Shown here one piece after another: positions 55,354 to 63,552 of a stretch of 64,000 nucleotides of DNA. Position numbers and translations under genes: made by a program. The notes under the pieces are model-generated. The model saw nothing but the letters and a program-made list of their open reading frames with translations. It had not been told where the DNA came from and did not search any database. The stretch is taken from positions 806,001-870,000 of the forward strand of contig NZ_JAMDLH010000001.1 of NCBI RefSeq assembly GCF_023721755.1, read 5' to 3'. This DNA is from Pleomorphomonas sp. NRK KF1 (GTDB lineage: Bacteria > Pseudomonadota > Alphaproteobacteria > Rhizobiales > Pleomorphomonadaceae). Every line of letters begins with the position of its first letter. The stretch's first letter is position 1.

Positions 55354-58300
55354 TCAGCTCCGGAGCAGCCTATAGATCGCCGGAATGACCAGCACGGTGA
55401 GCAGCGTCGACGACGCGAGACCAAACAGGAGCGAGATGGCGAGCCCCTGGAAGATCGGATCGGTCAGGATCACCGCCGCGCCGATCATAGCAGCGAGTGC
55501 CGTGAGCAGGATCGGCTTGAAGCGGATCGAGCCGGCCTCGATCAGGATGTCGGCGAGCGGACGTTGCGCGGTATGCGGCACGCCCTCCTCGTCCTTGACC
55601 GTCACCTCGCGCGGCGCGTGCCGGATGAAGTCGACGAGCAGGATCGAGTTGCGTACGATGATGCCGGCGAGCGCGATGAAGCCGATCATCGATGTCGCGG
55701 TGAACGGCGCATGGAACAGCCAGTGGCCGCCGAGAATACCGATGAAGGTCAGCGGAATCGGCGTCAGGATCACCAGCGGCAGCTTGAACGAACCGAACTG
55801 CGCCACCACGAGGATATAGATGCCGAGCACGGCGATGGCGAAGGCCGCGCCCATGTCGCGGAAGGTCACCCACGTCACTTCCCATTCGCCATCCCAGAGC
55901 AAGGTCGACTTGCTCTCGTCGGCCGGCTGACCATGCAGCGCAACGACGGGCTTCTCAAGCCCCGTCCAGTCCTGGCGGTCGAGCGCCTCCTGAACGGCGA
56001 GCATGCCGTAGAGCGGCGCCTCGTAGGCGCCGGCAAGCTCGGCCGTGACCATCTCGGCGAAGCGGCCGTTGTGCCGGAAGATCGGGAAGGAGGCTTTTTC
56101 TTCCCTCACCCGCACGACGTCGCCAAGCTCGACGACACCTCGGTCGCCCGGTAAAACGTTGGCCGGAATCGGTGTGGTGAGCGCCGTCTCGTCGAGCACC
56201 TTCTGGCCCTTGGGTCGCGCAACGACGATGGGAATGGCCGCCCGCCCGTCGCCACGATGCGAGTAACCGACCGTTGACGAGCCGCCCAGGATGGCAAGCG
56301 TGTCGAACACGTCGCTTTCCTGGACGTGGAAGAAGTCGAGATCATCGGTGGAAATGGTGACCCGCATCCGCTTGGCCGGGTCGCCGAAAGAGTTGTCGAC
56401 GTCGACGATGAAAGGAACTTCGCGGAAGGCGGCCTCGACCTTCTCGGCCGTCCGACGCCGCGTGTCGGCGGTTGGCCCATAGATTTCCGCCAACAGCGTC
56501 GCCATCACCGGCGGTCCGGGCGGCGGCTCGACCACCTTGAGCGAGGTACCGGCCGGAACCGGCAGTGCATTGACGCGATGGCGCAGCTCCAGGGCAATGT
56601 CGTGCGAAGCCCTGTCGCGATCGCCCTTGGGAGTCAGGTTGACCTGGACGTCGCCGAGCTGCGGCTCGGCGCGCAGATAGGAATGGCGGACAAGGCCGTT
56701 GAAGTTGAATGGCGCGGCGGCGCCAGCGTGGGTCTGGACCGACACCACTTCGGGCAAGTCGAGCGCCGCTTTCGCCACCGCTTGGGCAACGGCATCCGTC
56801 GCCTCCACCGACGATCCCTCGGGCAGGTCGATGGTGACCGCGAGCTCCGCCTTGTTGTCGAAGGGCAAGAGCTTCACGGTGACATGCTTGGTGTAGAAAA
56901 GGCTCAGAGAACCAAGCGTCAGCACGCCCACCGCAAGGAGGAAGGCAAGACTCCGCCCCTTGCTTGCCAAGATCGGCCGGGCCACGGCCGCATAGGCCTT
57001 GCCCAGCGCCCCACCGGCGCTGTCGCCCTGATGGTGATGGGCCGAGCCGCCACCCGTCACCTTCAGCATCAGCCAGGGCGTCACGATCACCGCCACGAAG
57101 AAGGAGAAGATCATCGCCGCCGACGCGTTGGCCGGAATCGGGCTCATGTAGGGGCCCATCATCCCGGAAACGAAAAGCATCGGAAGAAGCGCCGCCACGA
57201 CCGTCAGCGTTGCGACGATGGTCGGGTTGCCGACCTCGGCGACGGCCTCGATCGCGCTCTGGCGCCGGCTGATGCCCTTGCCCATCGCCGCGTGACGGGC
57301 AATGTTTTCGATGACGACGATGGCGTCGTCCACCAGGATGCCGATGGAGAAGATCAGTGCGAACAACGACACGCGGTTGAGCGTGTAGCCCATCACCTTG
57401 GCGGCGAACAACGTGAGCAGGATGGTGACCGGGATCACCACGGCCACCACCACGGCCTCGCGGAACCCGATGGCCACCCAGACCAGGGCAATGATCGACA
57501 GCGTTGCAAGACCGAGATGGAAGAGAAGCTCGTTGGCCTTCTCGTTGGCGGTGTCGCCGTAGTCGCGTGTCACCTCGACGGAGAGGCTGTCGGGAATGAG
57601 GTTGCCCTTGAGGCCTTCGACACGCGCGAGAATGTCGTGGGCGACGGTCACCGCGTTGGCGCCCGCGCGCTTGGCAACCGCCAGGGTCACCGACGGCAGT
57701 CGTTCCAGCGAACCGTCGGCCGCCTTGCGGACGGTGGAAACGTAGAGATCGGCCGTATCCTGAACGAAGGAAACGTCGGCGACATCGCGCACGTAAACGG
57801 GCCGGCTGTCGCGGGTCGTCAGCAGGAGGTTGGCGATTTCCGCTGGCGATTGCAGGGTTTCGCCCGCCACCACCTGGATTTCGTTGCCGTCCTTGCGCAC
57901 GGTGCCGGCTGGAAACGACCGGTTGGCGGCGGTGACCTTGGCCGACAGCTGTTGCAGCGTCACGCCATAAAGGGCAAGCCGGTCGGGATCGGGCGCAACC
58001 CGAATGGCGTCGCCGGTCTCTCCGACCAGATAGGTCAGCCCGACATCCTCGACCTTGGCGATCTCGCTCCGCAGTTCGTGGGCGACGCGCGTCAGGTCGG
58101 CAGCGGTCACGGAGCCGGCCACCTCGGGCTTCGGCGACAGTGTCAGGGTGACGATGGCGACGTCGTCGATGCCGCGGCCGACAATCCTCGGCTCGGCGAT
58201 TCCCACGGGTATGCGATCGAGATTTGCCCTGATCCGATCGTGCACGCGCAGCACGGCCGCATCGGCCGAGGTGCCGACAAGGAAGCGCGCGGTAACGAGG

Positions 58301-58581
58301 ACCTGCTCGTCGTAGGTCTGGGAATAGACGTGCTCGACCCCGTTGATGGCCTTGACGATGGTCTCGAGAGGTTCGGTGATCAGCTTCTCGGCGTCCTCGG
58401 CATTGAGACCGGGCGCCGATACGTGAATGTCGACCATCGGCACGGAAATCTGCGGTTCTTCCTCGCGCGGCAGTGTGACGAGCGCGACGAGGCCCACAGC
58501 AAAGGCGGCCAACAGAAACAGCGGCGTCAGTGCCGAGCCGATGAAGGCGCGGGTAAGATGGCCGGCTATACCGAGTTTCAT
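55354..58581 (-). CDS. RND efflux pump, inner-membrane permease
   Basis: A 1075-residue proton-driven RND transporter (AcrB/MexF type, twelve membrane helices). Signature regions include ADLTRVAHELRSEIAKVEDV in the periplasmic porter domain, SIGILVDDAIVVIENI with the paired aspartates of the proton relay on helix 4, AVEVGNPTIVATL-like sequence, and a second relay-rich segment near FIALAGIIVRNSILLVDF. The histidine-rich patch GGGSAHHHQGD in the central loop is unusual. It overlaps the adaptor gene by four bases (ATGA). Substrate unknown; coupling to DUF2892 suggests a role in stress or sulphur-related homeostasis rather than plain drug efflux. Confidence 0.95.
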   Translation of the reverse strand: MKLGIAGHLTRAFIGSALTPLFLLAAFAVGLVALVTLPREEEPQISVPMVDIHVSAPGLNAEDAEKLITEPLETIVKAINGVEHVYSQTYDEQVLVTARFLVGTSADAAVLRVHDRIRANLDRIPVGIAEPRIVGRGIDDVAIVTLTLSPKPEVAGSVTAADLTRVAHELRSEIAKVEDVGLTYLVGETGDAIRVAPDPDRLALYGVTLQQLSAKVTAANRSFPAGTVRKDGNEIQVVAGETLQSPAEIANLLLTTRDSRPVYVRDVADVSFVQDTADLYVSTVRKAADGSLERLPSVTLAVAKRAGANAVTVAHDILARVEGLKGNLIPDSLSVEVTRDYGDTANEKANELLFHLGLATLSIIALVWVAIGFREAVVVAVVIPVTILLTLFAAKVMGYTLNRVSLFALIFSIGILVDDAIVVIENIARHAAMGKGISRRQSAIEAVAEVGNPTIVATLTVVAALLPMLFVSGMMGPYMSPIPANASAAMIFSFFVAVIVTPWLMLKVTGGGSAHHHQGDSAGGALGKAYAAVARPILASKGRSLAFLLAVGVLTLGSLSLFYTKHVTVKLLPFDNKAELAVTIDLPEGSSVEATDAVAQAVAKAALDLPEVVSVQTHAGAAAPFNFNGLVRHSYLRAEPQLGDVQVNLTPKGDRDRASHDIALELRHRVNALPVPAGTSLKVVEPPPGPPVMATLLAEIYGPTADTRRRTAEKVEAAFREVPFIVDVDNSFGDPAKRMRVTISTDDLDFFHVQESDVFDTLAILGGSSTVGYSHRGDGRAAIPIVVARPKGQKVLDETALTTPIPANVLPGDRGVVELGDVVRVREEKASFPIFRHNGRFAEMVTAELAGAYEAPLYGMLAVQEALDRQDWTGLEKPVVALHGQPADESKSTLLWDGEWEVTWVTFRDMGAAFAIAVLGIYILVVAQFGSFKLPLVILTPIPLTFIGILGGHWLFHAPFTATSMIGFIALAGIIVRNSILLVDFIRHAPREVTVKDEEGVPHTAQRPLADILIEAGSIRFKPILLTALAAMIGAAVILTDPIFQGLAISLLFGLASSTLLTVLVIPAIYRLLRS

Positions 58582-59534
58582 GGCAGCACCACCGCATCGC
58601 CGGCGGAAAGGCCGGACAGGATTTCCACATCGTCGCCATGTCGCTCGCCGAGCACCACGGTCCGGTCGCTCTCCACGCCATCCGCGGCGACTCGCAGCGT
58701 ATCGATGCCGGAGCGGCTGACGACGGCCGAAGCCGGCACCAGCATGGCCTGACGCTTGCCGACCGGTACACGGACGAGAAGGCGGGCATCAACGAACTCG
58801 GTGGGAAGCCCCTGCACTTCGACGTCGGCGGTCACGCGGCCGCCTTCGATCAGCGGATAGATCTTGGCAAGCCGCCCCTCCAGGGCTCCGTTCGCCGTCT
58901 CCACCGCGAGCGAGGCGCCCATTTCAAGCAGGTCGGCATGGCGCTCGGGGATCGAAAGCCGCAGGAAAAAGCCGCCGCCGCCCAACTTTGCGACGGTCTC
59001 TCCGGCCATCACCACCGAGCCCTTGGTCACCGGCACGGTCAGGACCTTGCCGTCGCTGGGCGCCAGCACGTCCCCCTCGGCGCCCTGCTGGACGACCACT
59101 TGGCGCTGCGCCTCGGCGGCGGCGATCTGGTTGCGGAACACATCGACCTGGGTGCGCAGCTGATCGAGCCGCTGGCTGGTGCTGACGCCCTTCTCGACCA
59201 GCGTCTGGCCGCGCGCAAGTTCGGCCTCCGCGTTCTGAAGCTGCGCGACAAGCGCCTTCAACTGGGCGTCGAGGGCGGAGATCTGAAAGTCGACCTTGTC
59301 GTCGCGCACGACTGCGATGCGCTGCCCTCCCTTCACCGTGTCGCCCTCGGAAACATCGAGCGACACCAGGGTGCCGCCGACGCGAGCGCGAGCGGCAAGA
59401 CTGTCGCGCGCCTCAACGCGGCCATAGACCGCCTTCCATTCCGGGACGGCGACCGGCTGGACGACGAACGTTTCCGCCTCCGCCAGTGAGACGAGGCTGA
59501 GCGAAACGAGCCCGGCTAGGAAGAGGCGCATCAC
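58578..59534 (-). CDS. RND efflux periplasmic adaptor (membrane-fusion protein)
   Basis: The 318-residue adaptor links an RND permease to an outer-membrane channel. It has a signal-type start (MMRLFLAGLVSLSLVSLAEA), the barrel-sandwich half-motif RVGGTLVSLDVSEGDTVKGG, a coiled-coil hairpin (about residues 75-130) and the second half GKVLTVPVTKGSVVMAGETV. GGGAG is well spaced before the ATG. It is between DUF2892 (10 bases upstream) and the RND gene (overlap of four), so the three form one operon. No TolC-type gene is included. Confidence 0.93.
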   Translation of the reverse strand: MMRLFLAGLVSLSLVSLAEAETFVVQPVAVPEWKAVYGRVEARDSLAARARVGGTLVSLDVSEGDTVKGGQRIAVVRDDKVDFQISALDAQLKALVAQLQNAEAELARGQTLVEKGVSTSQRLDQLRTQVDVFRNQIAAAEAQRQVVVQQGAEGDVLAPSDGKVLTVPVTKGSVVMAGETVAKLGGGGFFLRLSIPERHADLLEMGASLAVETANGALEGRLAKIYPLIEGGRVTADVEVQGLPTEFVDARLLVRVPVGKRQAMLVPASAVVSRSGIDTLRVAADGVESDRTVVLGERHGDDVEILSGLSAGDAVVLP

Positions 59535-59544
59535 GAACTCCCGA

Positions 59545-59745
59545 TCAGAAGGCGGTGCCGGACTTGATACCGAGCTTGCGGAACACGATTGCCGCCGGAC
59601 AGAACCCGGTGAAGGCCGACTGGATGAGGTTGAAGCCGACGAAAGCCGTCAGCCAGACGAAATACGGCGAAACGAAATAGGTGAGCAGCAGCGAGACAAG
59701 CAGCACGCTGCCGGCGAAGGCGAGAACGGCGCGATCAAGGGTCAT
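59545..59745 (-). CDS. DUF2892 (YgaP transmembrane-type) protein
   Basis: A 66-residue membrane protein with two helices (about 8-26 and 28-46). The pattern GFNLIQSAFTGFCPAAIVFRKLG is the DUF2892/YgaP membrane motif, whose C-P sits after the second helix. In YgaP it anchors a rhodanese domain; free-standing copies in front of RND operons are seen in proteobacteria, often linked to sulphide or persulphide stress. GGAG lies eight bases before the ATG. First gene of the RND operon. Confidence 0.9.
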   Translation of the reverse strand: MTLDRAVLAFAGSVLLVSLLLTYFVSPYFVWLTAFVGFNLIQSAFTGFCPAAIVFRKLGIKSGTAF

Positions 59746-59767
59746 CGGTCATCTCCGTCAAGAGTTT

Positions 59768-59781
59768 ATATTATAATATAC
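59768..59781 (-). promoter_or_regulatory. AT-rich perfect palindrome before the DUF2892-MFP-RND operon
   Basis: TATATTATAATATA is a perfect 14-bp palindrome centred about 30 bases upstream of the DUF2892 ATG. It contains TATAAT on the coding strand, so an operator for an ArsR/BigR-type repressor overlapping the -10 element is plausible. The regulator gene itself is not in the window. The remaining bases up to the ROK gene (60085) show no further gene. Confidence 0.55.
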
Positions 59782-60085
59782 TCATATACAGAAACGCACC
59801 AAAGATGCAAGCGCTTCTCCACCCTCTTCGGCATACGGCTGGGCGACTGTGGTCACGCAGTGCCAGCATCCGCGACAAGCTGGATCAGCGAGGGGCTGCC
59901 GTCAATCATCCATCCGACTGCAAATCCGAGTATTTGTATAGTTATTTCATCAGGATAACATGACGAGACATCTCTCCGGCACGACGCGGATAGACCAGAT
60001 GGCAAGCCGCCGAGGCAGTCAACTTCGATCACTTTTTCCGCCGGTTTGATGATAGCCTCCGGCCCCGAATCTCGGAGAGGAACGC

Positions 60086-60979
60086 ATGGCCATAGCCTTC
60101 GACATCGGCGGAACGAAAATCGCGGCAGCGCAGGTCGGCGCCGATCTGACGGCCAGCGAAATCGGCCGCGTTCCGACGCCCACGCGCGACTATGACGCCT
60201 TTTGCGCCGCCATTGCCGATCTCGCCGGGCAAAGTGACGAACCGATTGGAATCTCCATAGCCGGCGTCGTCGATCCTCGCGACGGTCGGCTGACGGTCGC
60301 CAACATCCCCTGCGCCGACGGCAAGCCTCTCACCGCCGACCTTGAGGCAAGCCTGGGCCGCCGCGTGCGGGTGCTCAATGACGCCAAGGCCTTTGCTCTC
60401 GCGGAAGCCACCGTCGGCCTCGGCAAGGGACATGCTTCGGTCTTCGCCGTAATCATCGGCACCGGAATCGGCGGCGCCTTCGTTCTGAATGGACGGCTTG
60501 TCATGGGCGCAACAGGAAGCGCCGGCGAATGGGGGCATGGGCCTGCGGCCGCTGCGCGCACTGGCGCTGCCCTGCCGGTCGTCCGCTGCGGCTGCGGCCA
60601 GCCCGGTTGCGTCGACACGCTGGGCGGCGCCCGCGGCCTCGAGCGGCTTCACCGCCATCTCTCAGGCATCGAGGCGGACACTCCGGCGATTCTCGCCGCT
60701 TGGCAGCAGGGCGAACCGGACGCCGTTCGCACGCTCGACGTCTATCTCGACGTCGTCGGCGGCGCGCTCGCCAATACCGTCAACATCCTCGATCCCGACA
60801 TCGTTCCGATCGGCGGCGGCCTTGCTCGCAATGCGGCCCTCGTCGCCGCCATAGACGCCGAAGTCCGCTCCCGCACGCTCGGCCGCCGCGCAACGACACT
60901 CTGCGTGCCTACCGAGACCGGCCCGGAGAAAGGCCTCATCGGCGCCGCCATCCACGTTTCGGAAACACCCCTGCCATGA
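60086..60979 (+). CDS. ROK-family sugar kinase (N-acetylglucosamine kinase-like)
   Basis: A 297-residue kinase of the ROK family. It starts AIAFDIGGTKIAAAQVGADL (phosphate-binding motif), has NDAKAFALAEATVG, GTGIGGAFVLNG and the zinc motif CGCGQPGCVDTLGGARGLE. The Glu-His pair and the sugar-binding Glu region (SAGEWGH) are those of the NagK/glucokinase type; GlcNAc or another aldose could be the substrate. GAGAGGAACGC precedes the ATG. It overlaps the next gene (cutC) by four bases. Confidence 0.88.
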   Translation: MAIAFDIGGTKIAAAQVGADLTASEIGRVPTPTRDYDAFCAAIADLAGQSDEPIGISIAGVVDPRDGRLTVANIPCADGKPLTADLEASLGRRVRVLNDAKAFALAEATVGLGKGHASVFAVIIGTGIGGAFVLNGRLVMGATGSAGEWGHGPAAAARTGAALPVVRCGCGQPGCVDTLGGARGLERLHRHLSGIEADTPAILAAWQQGEPDAVRTLDVYLDVVGGALANTVNILDPDIVPIGGGLARNAALVAAIDAEVRSRTLGRRATTLCVPTETGPEKGLIGAAIHVSETPLP

Positions 60980-61704
60980 CCATCCGTCTAGAAGTGTGCA
61001 TCGACGACGTTGCCGGCCTCGCCGCCTGCGCCGCTGGCGGGGCCGATCGCGTCGAACTCTGTTCGGCGCTCGATCTCGGAGGTCTCACCCCCTCACCCGG
61101 CCTCATTTCCGCCGCCGCCAAGTCCACGGTGCCGGTGCGCGCCATGATCCGCCCACGCGCTGGCGACTTCCGCTACACCGACACAGAGGTGGACGTCATG
61201 CTCGCCGATATCGCGGCGGTGCGGGAGGCGGGTCTTGCCGGCGTGGTGCTCGGGGCAACGGCGGCCGAGAATGCACTCGACATCGCTGTGCTCGCCCGTC
61301 TCGTCGAGGCGGCCGGTCCTCTCGGCAAGACACTGCACCGCGCCGTCGATCTGCTCCCGGATCCCGTTACCGCCGTCGACATTGCCGTCGACCTCGGCTT
61401 CGACTGCATCCTGACATCCGGCGGAGCGCTCGCCGCCGAGACCGGGGCCGCCGTCATCGCCGCCATGGTCGATCGCGCCGCCGGCCGTATCGACATCATG
61501 GCCGGCAGCGGCGTTCGTCCTGAGAACGCATCCGCCATCCACCGAAACACGCATGTCCCCTGGCTGCATTCGTCCTGCGGGCGCGCTGAAGCCAACGGCG
61601 ACGACATCCGCCACTTCGGCTTCGGGCCGAGCGAGCGGCGCCTGACCGACATTGATCGTATCCGGACGCTGAAGGCGGCCGCGATGTCTGGAGAACCTTT
61701 GTGA
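60976..61704 (+). CDS. cutC: CutC family protein
   Basis: CutC is a TIM-barrel protein (242 aa here) linked to copper tolerance in E. coli, though its biochemical role is unsettled. The sequence has LEVCIDDVAGLAACAAGGADR near the start, RVELCSALDLGGLTPSPGLI, VRAMIRPRAGDFRYTDTEV and GSGVRPENA. I start at the ATG at 60976, which overlaps the ROK stop (ATGA); the same frame continues far upstream inside the kinase gene but is a shadow there. The stop overlaps the next start (GTGA). Confidence 0.93.
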   Translation: MTIRLEVCIDDVAGLAACAAGGADRVELCSALDLGGLTPSPGLISAAAKSTVPVRAMIRPRAGDFRYTDTEVDVMLADIAAVREAGLAGVVLGATAAENALDIAVLARLVEAAGPLGKTLHRAVDLLPDPVTAVDIAVDLGFDCILTSGGALAAETGAAVIAAMVDRAAGRIDIMAGSGVRPENASAIHRNTHVPWLHSSCGRAEANGDDIRHFGFGPSERRLTDIDRIRTLKAAAMSGEPL

Positions 61705-62567
61705 TCCTCAGCGACAATCTCAGGGGCGCTCTGCTCGCCGTCTGTGCTTTCGGCATTTTCTCGGTCGCCGACACCATCGTCAAATACGAGAGCCAGTTCA
61801 TGCCCGTCGCCGCCGTGACGGCGATGATCACCGGCGTCGCAACAGTGTTGATCGCCCTTTACGGCTTCGGCATCCGTCAGGGACGCGCGCTCATACCGGT
61901 AACGCCAGCCTTCACGCTTGGCCGGGGCGCACTCCTCGCCAGCGAGACCGCGATCATCTATTACGCCTTCACCATCATTCCGCTCGCCGATGTCTACGTT
62001 CTTACCTTTCTCACGCCGATCTTCGTCTCGCTGATCGCTATCGTCGGCCTCGGAGAACGCCCCTCGCCTCTGGTGGCTATCGGTGTCATGCTCGGGTTCG
62101 TCGGCGTTCTCGTTGCATTTCGCCCCGGCGCCATGGGCTTTGGCCTCGGCCATTTCGCCGCCGCCGGATCGGCGCTCATCTTTGCGGTGACGCTGGTGAT
62201 GATCCGCATAGCACCGCCGCGCGAATCCGATCTGGCGCTGGTCATCTGCCCGATGATCATCCTTGCCCTCGGCAGCGGCGTCATGACCGTGCTGACCACG
62301 GGCTTCCCGGTGCCCTCGATCGGAAACCTGGCGCTCGTCCTCCTCGCTGGATTCTGCCTTTTCGCCGGCAATCTCCTGATCGTCCGGGCCTATCGAGTTG
62401 GCGCCGCCTCCTTCGTCGCCCCGTTCCAGTATTGCCTGATCTTCTGGGGCGCGTTCAACGGCTGGCTGGTGTTCAGCGAGTCCGTCGAGCTGTTCACCTG
62501 GATCGGCGCGGCCATCATCATAGCTGCCGGCCTGATCGTCTTGCGGTCCGACCGGGCTGGTGCTTGA
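61701..62567 (+). CDS. DMT-superfamily (EamA) transporter
   Basis: A 288-residue protein with ten membrane helices arranged as two EamA repeats. Landmarks are GALLAVCAFGIFSVADTIVK near the start, PLADVYVLTFLTPIFVSLIA in the first repeat and RVGAASFVAPFQYCLIFWGA in the second. The start is GTG, overlapping the cutC stop by four bases. Substrate unknown; the neighbours (kinase, CutC) suggest a small-molecule exporter. Confidence 0.9.
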   Translation: MILSDNLRGALLAVCAFGIFSVADTIVKYESQFMPVAAVTAMITGVATVLIALYGFGIRQGRALIPVTPAFTLGRGALLASETAIIYYAFTIIPLADVYVLTFLTPIFVSLIAIVGLGERPSPLVAIGVMLGFVGVLVAFRPGAMGFGLGHFAAAGSALIFAVTLVMIRIAPPRESDLALVICPMIILALGSGVMTVLTTGFPVPSIGNLALVLLAGFCLFAGNLLIVRAYRVGAASFVAPFQYCLIFWGAFNGWLVFSESVELFTWIGAAIIIAAGLIVLRSDRAGA

Positions 62568-62702
62568 CCGAATCCGGCAAGGTCGCGGCCTGACCATGTC
62601 CGCCTAAAGCTTGATGCAGGCGGATTCGCGCGTTAGCTTGCCCTGAGGGCCAGGATGACAACGTAATCATACGACAAACTCTTTCTCTGGGAGGGGAACG
62701 CC

Positions 62703-63533
62703 ATGACTAAGCTCGAGGAAACGGTCGCGATCGTCACAGGCGCCGGCCGGGGCATCGGACGGGAGATCGCTCTTCATCAGGCCCGCGCCGGCGCCAAGGT
62801 CGCGGTTCTCGCCCGCACCGCGCGGGAGATCGAGGAGACCGCCGCCCTGATCGCCGCCGAAGGCGGAAAGGCGATCGCCCTCCCCGTCGATCTCGTCGAC
62901 CGCGCCGCCGTCGAAGCGGCCGTCGCCCGCGTTTCCAGCGAACTCGGCCCCATCGACACCCTCGTCAACAACCACGGCTCGTTCCGGGCCTTCGGGCCGA
63001 TCTGGGACTGCGATCCCGAGACTTGGTGGGCAGATATCGAGATCAACCTGCGCGGCACCTTCCACACCTGCCGGGCCGTGGCGCCGGCCATGCGCGATCG
63101 GGGACGCGGACGCATCGTCAATCTGGTCGGCGGCGGCACCGGCACCAGCTTTCCCAACGGCTCCGGCTACGCCTCCAGCAAGGCGGCGATCATGCGCTTC
63201 ACCGAATGCTTCAACGACACGGTGAAGGATGCCGGCGTCCTGGCTTTCGCCGTCGATCCGGGCCTCGTGCGCACCGCCATGACCGAGCTCCAGCTTTACT
63301 CGGACGAGGGCAAGAAGCACCTGCCCGACATCGAGCGGCTGTTCGACGACGGCGTGAACATTCCGCCGAGCCGGGCCGCGGCCCTCATCGCCGACATCGC
63401 CGCCGGACGCTTCGACAAGCTAGCCGGGCGCATGCTTCGCGGTGTTGAGGATCGCGACGCACTGGAAAAGGCGATGGACGATCTCGTCGCCACCGACGGC
63501 CGAGCATTGAGACTGACGCGCCTCGACATATGA
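62703..63533 (+). CDS. Short-chain dehydrogenase/reductase
   Basis: A 276-residue SDR. The cofactor motif is VTGAGRGIGREIAL, then DLVDRAAV, NNHGSF and the active-site YASSK. At the place of the catalytic Ser, thirteen residues before the Tyr, the sequence has Gly (NLVGGGTGTSF), though Thr and Ser residues lie close. The acidic or basic residue after the Rossmann motif does not settle NAD versus NADP. GGGAGGGG sits seven bases before the ATG. Substrate unknown. Confidence 0.88.
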   Translation: MTKLEETVAIVTGAGRGIGREIALHQARAGAKVAVLARTAREIEETAALIAAEGGKAIALPVDLVDRAAVEAAVARVSSELGPIDTLVNNHGSFRAFGPIWDCDPETWWADIEINLRGTFHTCRAVAPAMRDRGRGRIVNLVGGGTGTSFPNGSGYASSKAAIMRFTECFNDTVKDAGVLAFAVDPGLVRTAMTELQLYSDEGKKHLPDIERLFDDGVNIPPSRAAALIADIAAGRFDKLAGRMLRGVEDRDALEKAMDDLVATDGRALRLTRLDI

Positions 63534-63552
63534 GCGAAGCGGCGCGGACGGC

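Noticed and set aside
56342-58792. Minus-strand 816-codon frame overlapping the RND permease in another frame
   Set aside because: Same-strand shadow of the RND gene; Arg/Pro/Gly-rich with no membrane segments.
60529-60975. N-terminal extension of CutC inside the ROK kinase gene
   Set aside because: The added 149 residues are Arg-rich frame-shadow sequence; CutC conservation starts at the ATG at 60976, which overlaps the kinase stop as in a coupled operon.
61173-62597. Minus-strand 474-codon frame opposite cutC and the DMT gene
   Set aside because: Antisense shadow without conserved motifs.
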